Shown here: positions 12,018 through 23,716 of the stretch, piece after piece | Numbering within the stretch: the first letter of the stretch is position 1 | Layout: each line of letters begins with the position of its first letter | Origin: Uranotaenia lowii | Taxonomy: Eukaryota > Arthropoda > Insecta > Diptera > Culicidae | DNA: 64,000 nucleotides | Assembly (NCBI RefSeq): GCF_029784155.1 | Contig: NC_073693.1 | Span: forward strand, 108,314,683 to 108,378,682 | Direction: 5' to 3' | The notes under the pieces: model-generated | Seen by the model: the letters and a program-made list of their open reading frames with translations, nothing else | Databases searched by the model: none | Told to the model about the DNA's origin: nothing | Translations under genes and position numbers: made by a program

Positions 12018-15000
12018 ACCGTGAAATGGAGGGAACTTTGATCACTTTTTTCATTATTTTTGAATATTTTGGAAAGGGTTGCTTTTTTGTAACACTTTAG
12101 GTGTTGAGCAGAGATTATTCTACTCAGAACTGACCTATAGAGTTTATTATTTGATTGTAGAGAAATCAGTTTTAGTCACGAAGAAAGAGCAGCAACACAA
12201 TAAAAACTTCAGGATTCATGTAAAAAATACGGTCGAAATTGCATTCATGAGATTTTTTTTATGAAGGTAATTTTAGAATTTTAAAACATAAAACATCACT
12301 TCAAGGTTTTACAGATATGATGTGATTGATAAAAAGATTATAATAAAATTGAAGCCCTCAGAATCAGAGGGAGAGAGGTGCTAAAGCCATCGATTTTGAC
12401 TTAAGTTTAGTAAACTTGAATCTTATCTTAATTTACATCTGGAGCAAAACTTTGATTTTTTTTAAATTTATCACTTTTTTGATTGAACTTAAACTCCTTG
12501 AATTATAAAAATATATAAAATTTTTAATGTTGCTGATTTAATTTAGCTCAATTTGGGTCTGCTCAATTTACCTCCCTGCTTAAAAATAAAAATCAAGTTG
12601 TTAAACAAATTTACATTGTTTATTATTCCATATCACTTATTTTATTGATTTAAAAATTTGTTCTATCAGGAACGATAACTAAGATGAATCAGCCATCCTG
12701 TGAGGTTAAATCAAAGGTGCAAGATTTTTCAACTGTAAATTTCAAATAAACCGATCGAAAGTTGATTTGAATATGAGATTGATTTTTAAAACCTCACATA
12801 AATAGTTGTTTTATTTATGTCTCTGATGTATGGTGACCTCAAACTTGGTTCAGCCAGCATCAATATTTAGGATAAATAAGCAATCATGTGAAATTGATTC
12901 AATAGCGCTGAATTGATAGCTGAAATAGTTCGATGCAAGGTTCATTTGGAAGGTGGAGCCAGCAATCAGTGTTTTTCAGCAAAATTTCAAACAAATTTAT
13001 TAGTTTCTAATTCCCTTATAAGGATACTTGGCATCGGGGCCATTTTCGTGGGGAAAGTTGACACGGATCAGTGAACTGTAACACTATTCAAGAACATACA
13101 GAATTTACTCGAATAAAATGCAACACTTTGTTTTGTGATTGACTTTTGAATGCTTGGATGGAAATTGTTAAAATTTTCAGCGAAGCTACCTAATAATGTA
13201 ATGGTTTTGTGTGCAAAATTTCGACATAATCTGCCAAGCGGTTTTGGAGATACCGTTCAATACAAAAACTTACTTACAATATTTTGTTGGACAAGATCGG
13301 GGGGACCAAAAAATTAGTGAGCTAAAATTTGAATAAAAGTGGAGATGCTTAATTCCATGAAGTTAAGGAATGTGAGAGGTTTTATCAAGCGGAATCCGAA
13401 AATTTCTTTGCAGGAAGTGTAAAAAAAGGTAAAATTTTCTGACTGGTTTATCTAGCTGACTTATAAACAGGTCTTATTTCATTTCTAGATGTATAAAAAC
13501 TGCCCACTGCAAAAATTATCAAAATACGGTGCTCAAACCGTGCGCAAAATATTAGGACCGCTTGCGGGGATATATTCTGAAAAAAATCGTGATGGACAGC
13601 AAAACAAACTCTTTTGCGGGCACCTGGTAGGTATCCAGCCAGCAGTTTTGGTTCACAAGTCTCGCCTGTACTTTCCGGATTTAAAACAGAAGAAAAAATT
13701 GAAAAAATGATGTCGAGAACTTGAGGAGGCTGACGATCTATGTCAATGTTTCATAACGATTGATACGATGGATGGAACTGGTTGAAGACGGCCTATAAAT
13801 GCGATCGTTATCCCTACATTGTACTTCAATAGGTCCAACAAAGTTGATTCTTGGTCTTGGTTGGTCCTGGAATCGTGCCAACACCCAAAAACTGTGGTTG
13901 ATTGATAGAAAGTCAAATACACTGTTTTTGTGCCGAAAGAGGACAATCTGATAAATTTGTCAAAACTACGATCAATTTAAAAATTTTGAGCTGTTTTATA
14001 GGTCAAGCTTCAGGAAATTAAAAACGTTATCAGATAAATATCACATTAAAAAACATCAAATGACAAATTTGCACATGGATATTTTGCTAATCGTTGTCCC
14101 CTTACCCATTGTTGCACGGAATGACTTAATTTTTTTTTTTACTGGGAAATAAAAATATACATTCAAAAATCACCGCAAATGAACTGAAAGTTTATAAAAC
14201 TTAAACAAAACAGTTTTGAAAATTTTTTTAAAATTTTTTTCGGTTCTTGCAATACATTTCATATCAACAAAAACTAAACCTAACTTGTACTCCAGAAATG
14301 ATATTCGATGTCGTACGAAAAAAAATAAAATAAAAATTTTAGTGTTTTTGATTGCTAATTTGAAAGCTGCTTATCCGTAGAACGAAAATAAAATCAATGG
14401 ATTCCAATTTTTTATTTTGAAATGGTTATATTTTTTTCGTGAAATACTTAGCTTCTTCTCATGTTGGCAAACAATGAAGGTTACGAATAGGTTAAATCAA
14501 TATCTAATCAAAAACAAAGTTCATTTTAAGCTTTTTTGAATTTCCTGTATATTTTATGCAAAAAAGTCTTCTTCCATACAAATTTCCATATGAAATTGAA
14601 CACGTTCATTGAGTAAAAACTTGGACTGTCTTTTAATATGATTTGTTGTTTTTGCGAATTAAGAGGATATTTACGTTGAACTATTAATTTTAGTAATTTC
14701 TGTGCTCTAATTAATTGCTTTCCGTTCTGTTTTTTCATGCTTTATGCACTCAATGTTGATTTCTAATAACTCAACCTTTATTCAACGACACTTCATATTT
14801 CCATAAACATATTTTTTCTATCTTTAAATATTAAAATTGATGTTTACAGATTACTAAAATCGTTGACTTCACATCTATGTATTAAAAAATCAGACAACTC
14901 ACAATGTCCGAAATGGGTCAAAGTCACTTCAACTGATTTGGCTTTGAGGGATTACTTTTTTATCAGATTTATTTTGAAATCCTTTATCTCGACCATTCAC

Positions 15001-16020
15001 TCAACTTTTTATTAAAGGAATCTAAAGATTTTTCTAAAAGAGCTCGTTCCTCAAATTTCGAGGCGACAAATCTCAAAGAACTGTTTTTCATGTGTCCCTT
15101 GCTTTTGATAATTATATTGTTAAAATATTGCACAGTTCACAGTAAATTTTTGCCTCCATTTCCAGCAAAAAAAAAATGTAGAAAACGTTCAGCAATCCTA
15201 ATTTTTGCTAGAAACTAGCAATCGAGTTTCTTATTGCTGGGTTTTTCAGCATTCGGTTGTGTTTTTGTCTTTTTTGCTGAAAAATCAGCAATCGGTTTTT
15301 AAATTACTGGACTTTCCATCAATTGTGCTAGTTTGCTGTAAAATCAGCAATCGAGTTGTCAAATTGGAGTTCGTTTGTTTTCGTACGCTGATGCAAGGTG
15401 AGACTTTATTTCACGAACTTTGAATAGATTAATACAATTATTCTTATTTTCCTCTATATTCTAGCAACCAGATATCAAATCAAGGATGAGTTTTTATTGA
15501 AAAGGTAGATATTTCATGAAAAACTACGCCCCAGCAGGACCTGAACACCGGAATGGAATGGTATAAAAATTGATTTCTAATAAATTTCATTTGGACAGTA
15601 ACAAACTGCTATCTCATGTGCGTGATTTATTACCTAAATTAGCAACTAATTTTAATCTTAAGTTACACTACGAAATAATATTAGAATTACCGCAGGTGGT
15701 GGCGTGAACTAGTATCAATTATTTAATTAATTATGTACAATATTTACAGTATTTGCCTTAATCATGTTAAACGGTAGATCTTTGTCTTGGTTTTTAAATT
15801 CCTACAAAAATATGATTTAGAACACCAGTTTGAATATCATTTCGAAATTTTTATATAATTGAACAACAACAATTAGAGATATGAAAATGGAAATCAACTT
15901 GATAGATTGACTTCTAATGTGTTTTAGTCATTATCACCTTTCAAACATGTTGTTTCTTACCTGGTTAAAATGTTTTAATAAATATAAATTATATTTCAGG
16001 AGAAAAAGCTATCAGTATAA
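12018..16020. other. AT-rich spacer with old repeats
   Basis: A fragment beginning ACCGTGAAATGGAGGGAAC (12020) resembles the ACCGTAAAACGGGG end seen at 53600 and 58669, so it is probably a diverged relative of that family. An old imperfect tandem duplication with a period near 188 bp spans about 12681-12950 (GATGAATCAGCCATC against GATAAATAAGCAATC). A 9-bp-stem hairpin, ACATAAATA...TATTTATGT, lies near 12794. At 15205-15370 the motif ATCAGCAATCG recurs with short inverted GCTGA/TCAGC pairs. No gene is recognised. Confidence 0.5.
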
Positions 16021-16527
16021 CACTAGTCAAAAGTGTTTCCTTATTATTTCCTTTCCCCCACATTCCCTACAAAATTTTTTTGTAAGGATGCAGAGGTGAC
16101 CTCGGTCCTTGAGCACAAAGTTGTTCTTTCATCCCTTTCTCATTTTTTCTTTCCTATCAATTGACTACTAGGACGTGGCCGGCGCCGTTATTGATGTTTA
16201 AAGAGAGAGCATCAGTTTTGTGCATTGTGAATGTGTAGCCAATCCCAGGTTCCGTTCATTTGACCTCTGAGCAAAATTGATGGCCTCGGTCAATTACGGA
16301 GTAGCAACCATTGGTGATGTGGAACTTGTTCTACTGAGCCACGCCTGCGAACTTGGAATCCGAAATGTATTGACTTGTATTTAAACCAAATTAAAAAATC
16401 AATCACAGAGTATACTATAATACTTATAAATTCTTCATCCAGATATCTTAAGGAGCATTTCGGGTTAAATGATTCAAGGTGGATGTGAGTAGTCAATCAA
16501 GCTAAGCTAAGCTAAGCTATGCTAAAA
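16021..16527. repeat. 0.5-kb dispersed repeat ending in GCTAA units, copy 1
   Basis: Begins CACTAGTCAAAAGTG and ends with four to five units of GCTAA (16499-16523). It shares long blocks with 24822-25308, including GGATGCAGAGGTGACCTCGG, GGCCGGCGCCGTTAT, TTTAAAGAGAGAGCAT and TTCAAGGTGGATGT. A short tandem-repeat tail is typical of the 3' end of some non-LTR retrotransposons or SINEs, but no coding part is present, so the class is not assigned. Confidence 0.7.
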
Positions 16528-17717
16528 GGTAGATATTTCATGAAAAATAGAGTCGAAGCAAGCTTTGGTCGAGTGTGGACGGAAAAATTTTACGGTGACG
16601 GAAATTTAAATTTTGTTTTTTCCAAGTTGAAAAATTACTGGTTGGATTAAATTTTATTGAAAATTAAGTGCATTTTGTATTTATACCTCCCGTGAAGTGA
16701 TGAATAGTTGTAAAAATGTGAAAAGACTTGAATTCAAAGCTCGTGATTTTAAAGGGCCAGTGCTACGCCACCCGGATCTTCCCTGGCCTATTTTTCAGCT
16801 ACGCGGGTGTTCAATTTTGAGGAATTGCCTCATGTATACCCATAAGCTAAGCAGATTTATTCTTTAATTTATTTACAGTTGTATGAGGAGATTGATAGAT
16901 ATTTGAATTTATAAAATATGTATTTGAGATTATTTTCTCCATAAATATTTTGCACCTGTCTTGTAATATTTCACCTTGTTAAACCTGTGGTTAAACTTCA
17001 CATCCGACTGATCCAACCTTTTCATAAATCTCGTATACAAGTTAACAAGAAAAGGCATATGGCGAAAGTTCCTTCCTTTGAGCTTTGAGTGTTGCTGAAA
17101 AAGCTACATATTCTCTCAACAGTTTTATGAGCATTTATGTTGAAATACCCAAATAACTGAAACTATATCTTCGACCGCTTATTCGACAAGTAGGTTTTTT
17201 TTTCAAAATTATTAAGCGTCAATGTATGATGGATAGTGAACTGATTAAATTTTTATCAAACAAAATGATCTCAAATTATGATGAGTGCAATGTAGTAGTA
17301 CAATACAATGTAGCATTGGGAATCTTCGGAGATTGCAAAAAAAAAAATGCTGAAGGCCAGCCATCTTAATTCATTGTATTCAAAGTTACTCAGATAATAG
17401 GTCGAGATTAATTGGAAATGCTAATTTTATTAAAATTATTTAAAATTCGAAGCGTTCCTAGTTGAATTAGAGACTTGTTTAAATTGTGAGGTGAAAATTA
17501 AATTATGATTATGAAATTTTTTACCATTGACAAAATCGAGATGAATGATACCGCAGCGATCGAAATGATTCCATCTTTAGCAAATTATTTTTTGTTAAAT
17601 CTACAACAAAAATACATTGGTACAAGGAAAGTAAAAGATTGTTTCATGATTGATGAAGTTAAAACAAAGTTATGATTATATTAGTCTGTAAAGGTTTATT
17701 TGTTCTTCTTTGAAAAA
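16528..17717. other. AT-rich spacer
   Basis: No gene or recognisable complete mobile element is seen between the GCTAA-tailed repeat and the Helitron. Confidence 0.4.
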
Positions 17718-18175
17718 TCTTATATATAAAAATGGAGGCATTTTTTTGTAACAACATCACGTATGAATGGTCGGTCGGAATGAAGTGAAACTTGGTATCC
17801 GAGGGTTTTTTGGGTCAGAGATGGTTTGTATAATAGTTTCAAGAATCTCACTTTTTATGAAAGGGGGGTCCCCATACAAAGTTATCTCTTCATCTTCTTA
17901 TGTATAAAAATTGAGGCATTTTCTTTGTAACAACATCACGTATGAATGGTCGGGCGGAATGAAGTGAAACTTGGTATCCGAGGGTTTTTTGGGGCAGAGA
18001 TGGTGTGTATAATAGTTTCAAGGATCTCACTTTTTATGGAAGATGGTCCCAATACAAATTCAACTTTATTTGTAACAATTTCCATAAGAATGCAGTTAAG
18101 GACGTGTAGATGAAATTGAACATTAATTACGATTTATACTTTAGAAGGTAAAACGAAGTTTACCGGGTCAGCTAG
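17718..18175 (+). mobile_element. Non-autonomous Helitron with doubled 5' head
   Basis: The element starts TCTTATATATAAAAATGG directly after an A and ends GGGTCAGCTAG directly before a T. This is the Helitron pattern: 5' TC, 3' CTAG, insertion between A and T. About 10 bases before the end is a hairpin with stem GGTAAA/TTTACC (18148-18165), another Helitron hallmark. It has no Rep/helicase coding region, so it is non-autonomous. The first 178 bp (17718-17895) are repeated at 17896-18060, giving two 5' heads in a row. Such elements move by rolling-circle copying using the enzyme of a full-length relative. Confidence 0.82.
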
Positions 18176-18383
18176 TCTATCATAAATAAAAAAACATCAG
18201 ATTGATTTATTGGGGGGCCGGACATTCGGCCAAAGGCCGATAGGCCGGAAGATGTTAGGCCGAAGGTCGCTAGGCCGAATGGGTTAAAAGGCCGACGGAT
18301 GTTCGGCCGAATAGGACAAACGGCCGAATGGGACATTAGGCCGAAGGTTATTTGGCCGAATATTATTTGGCCGAATGGTCATT

Positions 18384-18461
18384 AAGCCGAATGAACATCA
18401 GGCCGAATGGACGATAGGCCGAATGGTCACTAGGCCGAATGATCGTTAGGCCGAATTGTCA
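18384..18461. repeat. Left copy of 78-bp duplication flanking the LOA-like element
   Basis: Matches 22800-22877 with one visible mismatch (CACTAGG against CACTATG). It runs from AAGCCGAATGAACATCAGG to GGCCGAATTGTCA and contains five consecutive satellite units in the same unique order on both sides. It is best read as a target-site duplication made by the retrotransposon insertion, although a chance higher-order repeat of the satellite is possible. Confidence 0.75.
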
Positions 18462-21400
18462 AGCTGCGTGGTGGCGGCTTATAGAATACTACCACTGGGA
18501 TACTGGTCCACGTCGTAAAAGGCGACTTATCCAGTACTTCCCATATGCGTTAGTCATTCTTCAAATGCGACTATCACATTGGGAGGGGGGAACCTTGGCT
18601 TGGTTCCAAGCCAAGTTTGTTCAGGGAGGATTCACCAATTGTGCTTATTGCTATTAATGCGCATGCACGAGTTGTATTCTCCTAAATTTTGTAAACACCC
18701 GCTTCAAGGTGGTTCTGTGCCTGCGGGCCCCAAAGTGGGGGTAGGAGGGTGTATAATAATCCTATCTTAAGCAGAACGTTGTTAAGGTCTGCACTATAGC
18801 CAGGCACTGGTGCAAAGGGCCGTATTTTTCCTGGTAACTCGTGGGATTCAGATTATACACACGATTTTAAAATTTTCATCCTGTATGGGATACCCCGCTT
18901 CATGCGTAGATATGAATGTGCAGAGGTTCTTGTGTGTGATGGATATATGTGTGGAATTCTTTGATAGAAATGCTTTCTATTAAAGTTGCACAGGTAAATC
19001 TGCAGCACAAAAGAACCGCTACACTGAACTTATGTCGCTTAATCCTTAATGGAACTGCATCAATCGCCTTGGTCCAAGAACCCTATTTCCGAAATGGAAC
19101 TTTTTACTTAGGGAATTTGCTCAAACCAAACTTTACTGTGTTCAGTGTAATTGGAATGACTAATGCCCGAATAATGCCTCGTGCATGTATATTGATAAAC
19201 AATTCTTTGAATGCAACACTTATACCCAATCTAACAACAAGAGATATTTGCGTCGTTCAGGTTTCGCTGCCTGATAGAAAATACGTCTACTGTTCAGCAT
19301 ACTCGCCATATGAACAATCATCCCCTACGGATGATTTAAAAAATGTCATTTCATTCTGTGAATCACAAAATATACCTCTTGTAATTGGCTGTGATGCCAA
19401 TGCCCATCATTTTGTATGGGGTAGCTCAGATATCAATCTGAGAGGCTTAAATTTAATGGAATATTTAAGCAGCACTGATTTAGAAATTCTAAATGTAGGA
19501 AATAAACCAACTTTTGTTAGGTGTGACAGAGAAGAGGTGATTGACATCACACTTTGTTCTAGAACAATTTTTCAGGAAATTTCAAATTGGCATGTGCCTA
19601 ACGAAGAATCGATTTCTGACCACAGGTTTATCTATTTTGAACACTCAGGTGAGTTTTTAGAAACAATTACATTCAGAAACCCAAGAACAACTAATTGGGA
19701 CCTATATTTGGAGCACCTTGCTACTAAATTTCATGGATATACACCTGAAATTACTACTACTCTTGAGTTGGATGAAGTGGTTGCAAAAACCACCGAAATT
19801 ATTTTAAATTCTTATGAAGAAGCGTGTCCCTTACGAACGTTGAAATTCAACAAAAACAGTACACCATGGTGGAACTCAAATCTCAGTAAATTACGAAAAA
19901 ACTGCAGACGCTCTTGGAACCGAAGGCGCACGGAAGGTTTTGATGCTTTCAAGTTGGCTCGCAGAGCTTACCGGAAAGCAACAAGAGCTGCCGAGCGCTC
20001 AAGTTGGCAGAGCTACTGCACAAACATTTCAAGCTTGCACGAAGCAAGTAGGTTAAATAAAGTCTTAGCCAAATCAAAAGATTATCAGGTTTCATACCTT
20101 AAAACCCCTAGTGGTGATTATACATCAAACGACGAAGAAACATTAAGTTGTCTATTCAATACTCACTTTCCAGGATGTGTTGATCAAGATTCATCGATAG
20201 AGCCTGAGTTCTTTTCTGGAAGTCTAGATTCCTTGCATTTTGCTCGGAAAATAGTTACTACAGAATCGATCAAATGGGCAATCGATGGTTTTGCTCAATA
20301 CAAATCTCCTGGAAGTGACGGTTTATTTCCAGTTTTGCTTCAAAAAGGTTTCGATCATTTCAAACACATATTAAGAAAAATAATGATAAGCAGTTTTGCT
20401 CATGGATATATTCCTAAACTTTGGCGGCAGATAGCCGTGAAATTCATCCCTAAAGGGGGACGATCATCATACGACGAAGCCAAAAGCTTTCGTCCTATTA
20501 GTCTAAGTTCATTTCTATTAAAAGCACTTGAACGTTTAATTGATCATCATATCAGGCAAGAATGCCTTGTCCAACATCCGCTTAATGCGACACAACATGC
20601 ATACCAAACAGGAAAATCAACATTAACTCTTCTGCACAACGTAGTACATAATATTGAAAATAGTTTTTCACAGAAAGAATCATGTCTAGAAGCATTTCTA
20701 GACATAGAAGGAGCATTTGATAATGTCTCGTTTACATCAATAATGGATGCGGCACTACTTCATGGAGTGCCTAGTGTTATAACTAACTGGATTAGCGCAA
20801 TGTTAAGTAACAGGAATCTTCATTCGTCTTTAAGACAGGCTTCAATTACAAAAGTTAGCACACGTGGTTGCCCCCAGGGAGGTGTACTATCACCTCTTTT
20901 GTGGAACCTAGTTGCAGACGGCTTGTTGAGAAAACTCAATGACCGTGGAATACCAACCTATGGATTCGCAGATGATTATCTTCTGCTGGTAAGAGGTTTG
21001 TGCATAAGCACATTATTTGATATAATGCAACAAGCTCTGCGCTCTGTTGAACGATGGTGTTCTCATGTAGAACTTTCAGTTAATCCTCTAAAAACTAATA
21101 TTGTTTTATTTACTAAAAAACGTATCACCCGCGGGGTGCGCCCTCTGCTGTTTTATGGTTCCGAAATCACCGTGTCTGATCAAGTTAAATATTTGGGTGT
21201 CATTCTTGACTCCAAATTAAACTGGTCTGATCACATCGAATTCAGAATCAAAAAAGCATGCATGGCCTTCGGACAATGCCGACGTGCAATCGGAAAAAAC
21301 TGGGGACTCAAACCCAAACATATTCAATGGATTTACTCCACAATAGTAAGACCAATTCTGGCCTATGGGTGTCTAGTGTGGTGGCAGAAAGGAGAAGTTG

Positions 21401-22799
21401 CAACAGTTCGGACTAAACTAAATCACCTTCAAAGAATGTGTCTTTTGGGGATGTCCGGATCGTTCACTACAACTCCTACTGCAGCACTAGAGGCTCTGTT
21501 TTCTATCAAACCTCTACACTTGTTCCTAAAACAGGAAGCATTCTCATGTGCTTTTCGTCTACAGGCAGTTGGTCTCTGGCTGTCAGGAAATATCGAAAGA
21601 TCATCGAGTCATACAAATGTGTGGCCTGAATTAGTTAGATTAAACAAGTTTAATCTAGCGCCAAACGATTTAACACTCTCGAGTAGTTTTCCCTACATGG
21701 GGTTTAAAGTCAAATTTCCTTCTCCTCAAGAATGGTTATCAGGTTTCGCAGAGGACCAAATGTCCTCTCATATTGTATTCTATACTGACGGTTCATTAGC
21801 AAACGGCCGTGCAGGTGCAGGAATTTACTGTCACGAGTTGAACATAGAATATGCTCAACCTCTAGGAAAATATTGTACAGTCTTTCAGGCTGAGCTATAC
21901 GCTATTATGTATGGAGTGCAAATTGCACTTCAAAAGAAGATTATGTTCAGAACAATTTACTTCTGTTCAGATAGCCAAGCAGCTATCAAATCACTCAGTG
22001 CTTCCAGTTCTAGATCAAAACTGGTAATCGCATGCCGGAAAGCAATCGAAGAACTTGCTGAAGGCAATGGATTAAACCTTCTATGGGTACCCGGACACAA
22101 GGGAATTTTTGGAAACGAATGCGCCGACGAACTCGCTAGAGCTGGGTCGGAAAAGGAATTTTACGGACCAGAGCCGGCTGTCCCCATATCACCATGTTGG
22201 TTCAGAAACCAAATTCAAACTTGGTCCTCTAACCAGCATGAACGATACTGGGAAGAGTTGGACACTTGTCGTCAAACTAAATTATTTTTAGAAAAACCAT
22301 CTCCAATCATATCGAGTTACTTATTAACTTTAAATAAAACTCATTGCAGCATCTTGATCAGAGCACTCTCCGGTCATTGTAAACTCAACTATCACATGCA
22401 CAACATTCAGCGTGCTGAATCTCCAGTATGTGGTAGTTGTGAATCAGATGTGGAAGATCCCTTCCATCTTATATGTAACTGTCCCTCATTTGCCAGACTA
22501 CGTTTTCATACTCTGGGATCTTACGCTTTAAGCGAATCTGAGTTTAAGAAATTAAACTTAAAAAACATTCTATCATTCCTTACCGAATGTAGAAAAGAGC
22601 TTTAATGCTAATAATCCCTAGTGGAAAGGCTTTATGCCATCTTAAATAGATTGAATTTTATTTTTTCCTTTTATAGGTTTTTCAGGTTTCTCAGGTAAAT
22701 GATGAAATCTTGGATAAAAAAAGGCTAGGCACAATTTTCCCGTATGTTTGGATAACGTGCCGCTATTAAGCCTACCCCCATTCTGATACCTGATACCTG
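18462..22799 (+). mobile_element. LOA/R1-group non-LTR retrotransposon, single-ORF copy
   Basis: A 4.3-kb unit sits inside the GGCCGAATG satellite. It has about 500 bp of leader (starting AGCTGCGTGGTGGCGGC and containing the motif CACGTCGTAAAAGGCGAC), one 1211-codon ORF (18970-22605), and a 3' UTR of about 190 bp ending in a short tandem tail, CTGATACCTGATACCTG, without poly-A. No ORF1 with zinc knuckles is found in the leader, so either this copy lost it (5' truncation or deletion) or the family does without it. Flanking 78-bp duplications and an unbroken ORF argue for a recent insertion. Confidence 0.85.
18970..22605 (+). CDS. Endonuclease / reverse transcriptase / RNase H polyprotein (ORF2)
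   Basis: Enzyme that nicks target DNA and copies the element RNA into it. Domains in order: an APE-like endonuclease (residues about 4-225) with N10, E37, the GCDANAHHFVWG block and a SDHRF motif; a reverse transcriptase with FRPISLSSF, a GCPQGGVLSPLLWNL block and the catalytic FADD (Asp 668 and 669); an RNase H domain opening with FYTDGS (Asp 940) and including QAELYA, SDSQAA and WVPGHKGIFGNE; and a C-terminal zinc-binding Cys-x2-Cys-x8-His-x4-Cys motif. The frame is open upstream to a GTG at 18949, but ATG 18970 is the first ATG and sits just before the endonuclease. RNase H and the GCPQGGVLSPLLW block point to the LOA/R1/I group rather than Jockey. All catalytic blocks look intact, so the copy may be active. 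Confidence 0.93.
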   Translation: MLSIKVAQVNLQHKRTATLNLCRLILNGTASIALVQEPYFRNGTFYLGNLLKPNFTVFSVIGMTNARIMPRACILINNSLNATLIPNLTTRDICVVQVSLPDRKYVYCSAYSPYEQSSPTDDLKNVISFCESQNIPLVIGCDANAHHFVWGSSDINLRGLNLMEYLSSTDLEILNVGNKPTFVRCDREEVIDITLCSRTIFQEISNWHVPNEESISDHRFIYFEHSGEFLETITFRNPRTTNWDLYLEHLATKFHGYTPEITTTLELDEVVAKTTEIILNSYEEACPLRTLKFNKNSTPWWNSNLSKLRKNCRRSWNRRRTEGFDAFKLARRAYRKATRAAERSSWQSYCTNISSLHEASRLNKVLAKSKDYQVSYLKTPSGDYTSNDEETLSCLFNTHFPGCVDQDSSIEPEFFSGSLDSLHFARKIVTTESIKWAIDGFAQYKSPGSDGLFPVLLQKGFDHFKHILRKIMISSFAHGYIPKLWRQIAVKFIPKGGRSSYDEAKSFRPISLSSFLLKALERLIDHHIRQECLVQHPLNATQHAYQTGKSTLTLLHNVVHNIENSFSQKESCLEAFLDIEGAFDNVSFTSIMDAALLHGVPSVITNWISAMLSNRNLHSSLRQASITKVSTRGCPQGGVLSPLLWNLVADGLLRKLNDRGIPTYGFADDYLLLVRGLCISTLFDIMQQALRSVERWCSHVELSVNPLKTNIVLFTKKRITRGVRPLLFYGSEITVSDQVKYLGVILDSKLNWSDHIEFRIKKACMAFGQCRRAIGKNWGLKPKHIQWIYSTIVRPILAYGCLVWWQKGEVATVRTKLNHLQRMCLLGMSGSFTTTPTAALEALFSIKPLHLFLKQEAFSCAFRLQAVGLWLSGNIERSSSHTNVWPELVRLNKFNLAPNDLTLSSSFPYMGFKVKFPSPQEWLSGFAEDQMSSHIVFYTDGSLANGRAGAGIYCHELNIEYAQPLGKYCTVFQAELYAIMYGVQIALQKKIMFRTIYFCSDSQAAIKSLSASSSRSKLVIACRKAIEELAEGNGLNLLWVPGHKGIFGNECADELARAGSEKEFYGPEPAVPISPCWFRNQIQTWSSNQHERYWEELDTCRQTKLFLEKPSPIISSYLLTLNKTHCSILIRALSGHCKLNYHMHNIQRAESPVCGSCESDVEDPFHLICNCPSFARLRFHTLGSYALSESEFKKLNLKNILSFLTECRKEL

Positions 22800-22877
22800 A
22801 AGCCGAATGAACATCAGGCCGAATGGACGATAGGCCGAATGGTCACTATGCCGAATGATCGTTAGGCCGAATTGTCA
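22800..22877. repeat. Right copy of 78-bp duplication flanking the LOA-like element
   Basis: Partner of 18384-18461; the satellite then continues in the same orientation (TTAGGCAGAATGG). Confidence 0.75.
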
Positions 22878-23716
22878 TTAGGCAGAATGGTCATTTGGCC
22901 GAATGGTCATAAGGCCGAATGGTCGTAAGGCCGAATGTTCGTAAGGCCGAATGGATGCTAGGCCGGAAGATCGTTAGGCCGAATGATCATTAGGACGAAT
23001 GGTCGTAAGGCAGAATGGATGATAGGCCGAACGGATGTAAGACCGAATGGATGCTAGAAGATCGTTAGGTCGAATAGCCATGCAGTAGTCCGAATGGTAG
23101 TTAGGCTGAATGGTCGTTGGGCCGAATTTATGCTAGGCCTATAGGACATAGGCTTTCTTGCATGTTAGGTCGATCAATAGTTATACCGAATGGTCTTTAG
23201 GCCGAATAGTCATCTGGCCGAATGGATGCAAGGCCAGATTCGACCATTCAGCTTTGCGATCACGGCCTATCGTCCATTTGGCTTTACGACCATTCTGTCT
23301 AATAATCAATCGGCCTTGTGACCATTCGGCCTTATGAACATTCGACCTATCGTCCATTCAGCCTAACAGCCATTCGGCCTAGCTTGCATACAAGTATAAA
23401 AGATTTCTTATTGACCTAGAAACCATTCATGACTATCATTCAGCCTTATGACCATTCGGCCCTACGACCATTCGGCCTTAAGACCTTTCGGCCTAGCATT
23501 CATTCGGCCCAACGACCATTCGGCCTTACGACCTTTCGGCCTAGCATTCATTCGGCCTTACGAACATTCGGCCTTGCGATCACTCGGCTTTGCGACCATT
23601 CGGCCTAATGACCATTCGGCCTTACGACCATTCGGCCGAACATCCTTTCGGCCTTATGACCATTCGGCCTAGTGCCCATTCGGCCCAACATCCTTTCGGC
23701 CCTGCGTCCTTTCGGC
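22878..23716. repeat. GGCCGAATG satellite with orientation switch near 23232
   Basis: Units of 14-17 bp each contain GGCCGAATG (left) or its reverse complement CATTCGGCC (right). The strand switches between 23225 and 23245 with almost no spacer. A short break without units lies at 23386-23430. In the right arm the open frame at 23448-23672 only reflects the satellite. Confidence 0.9.
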
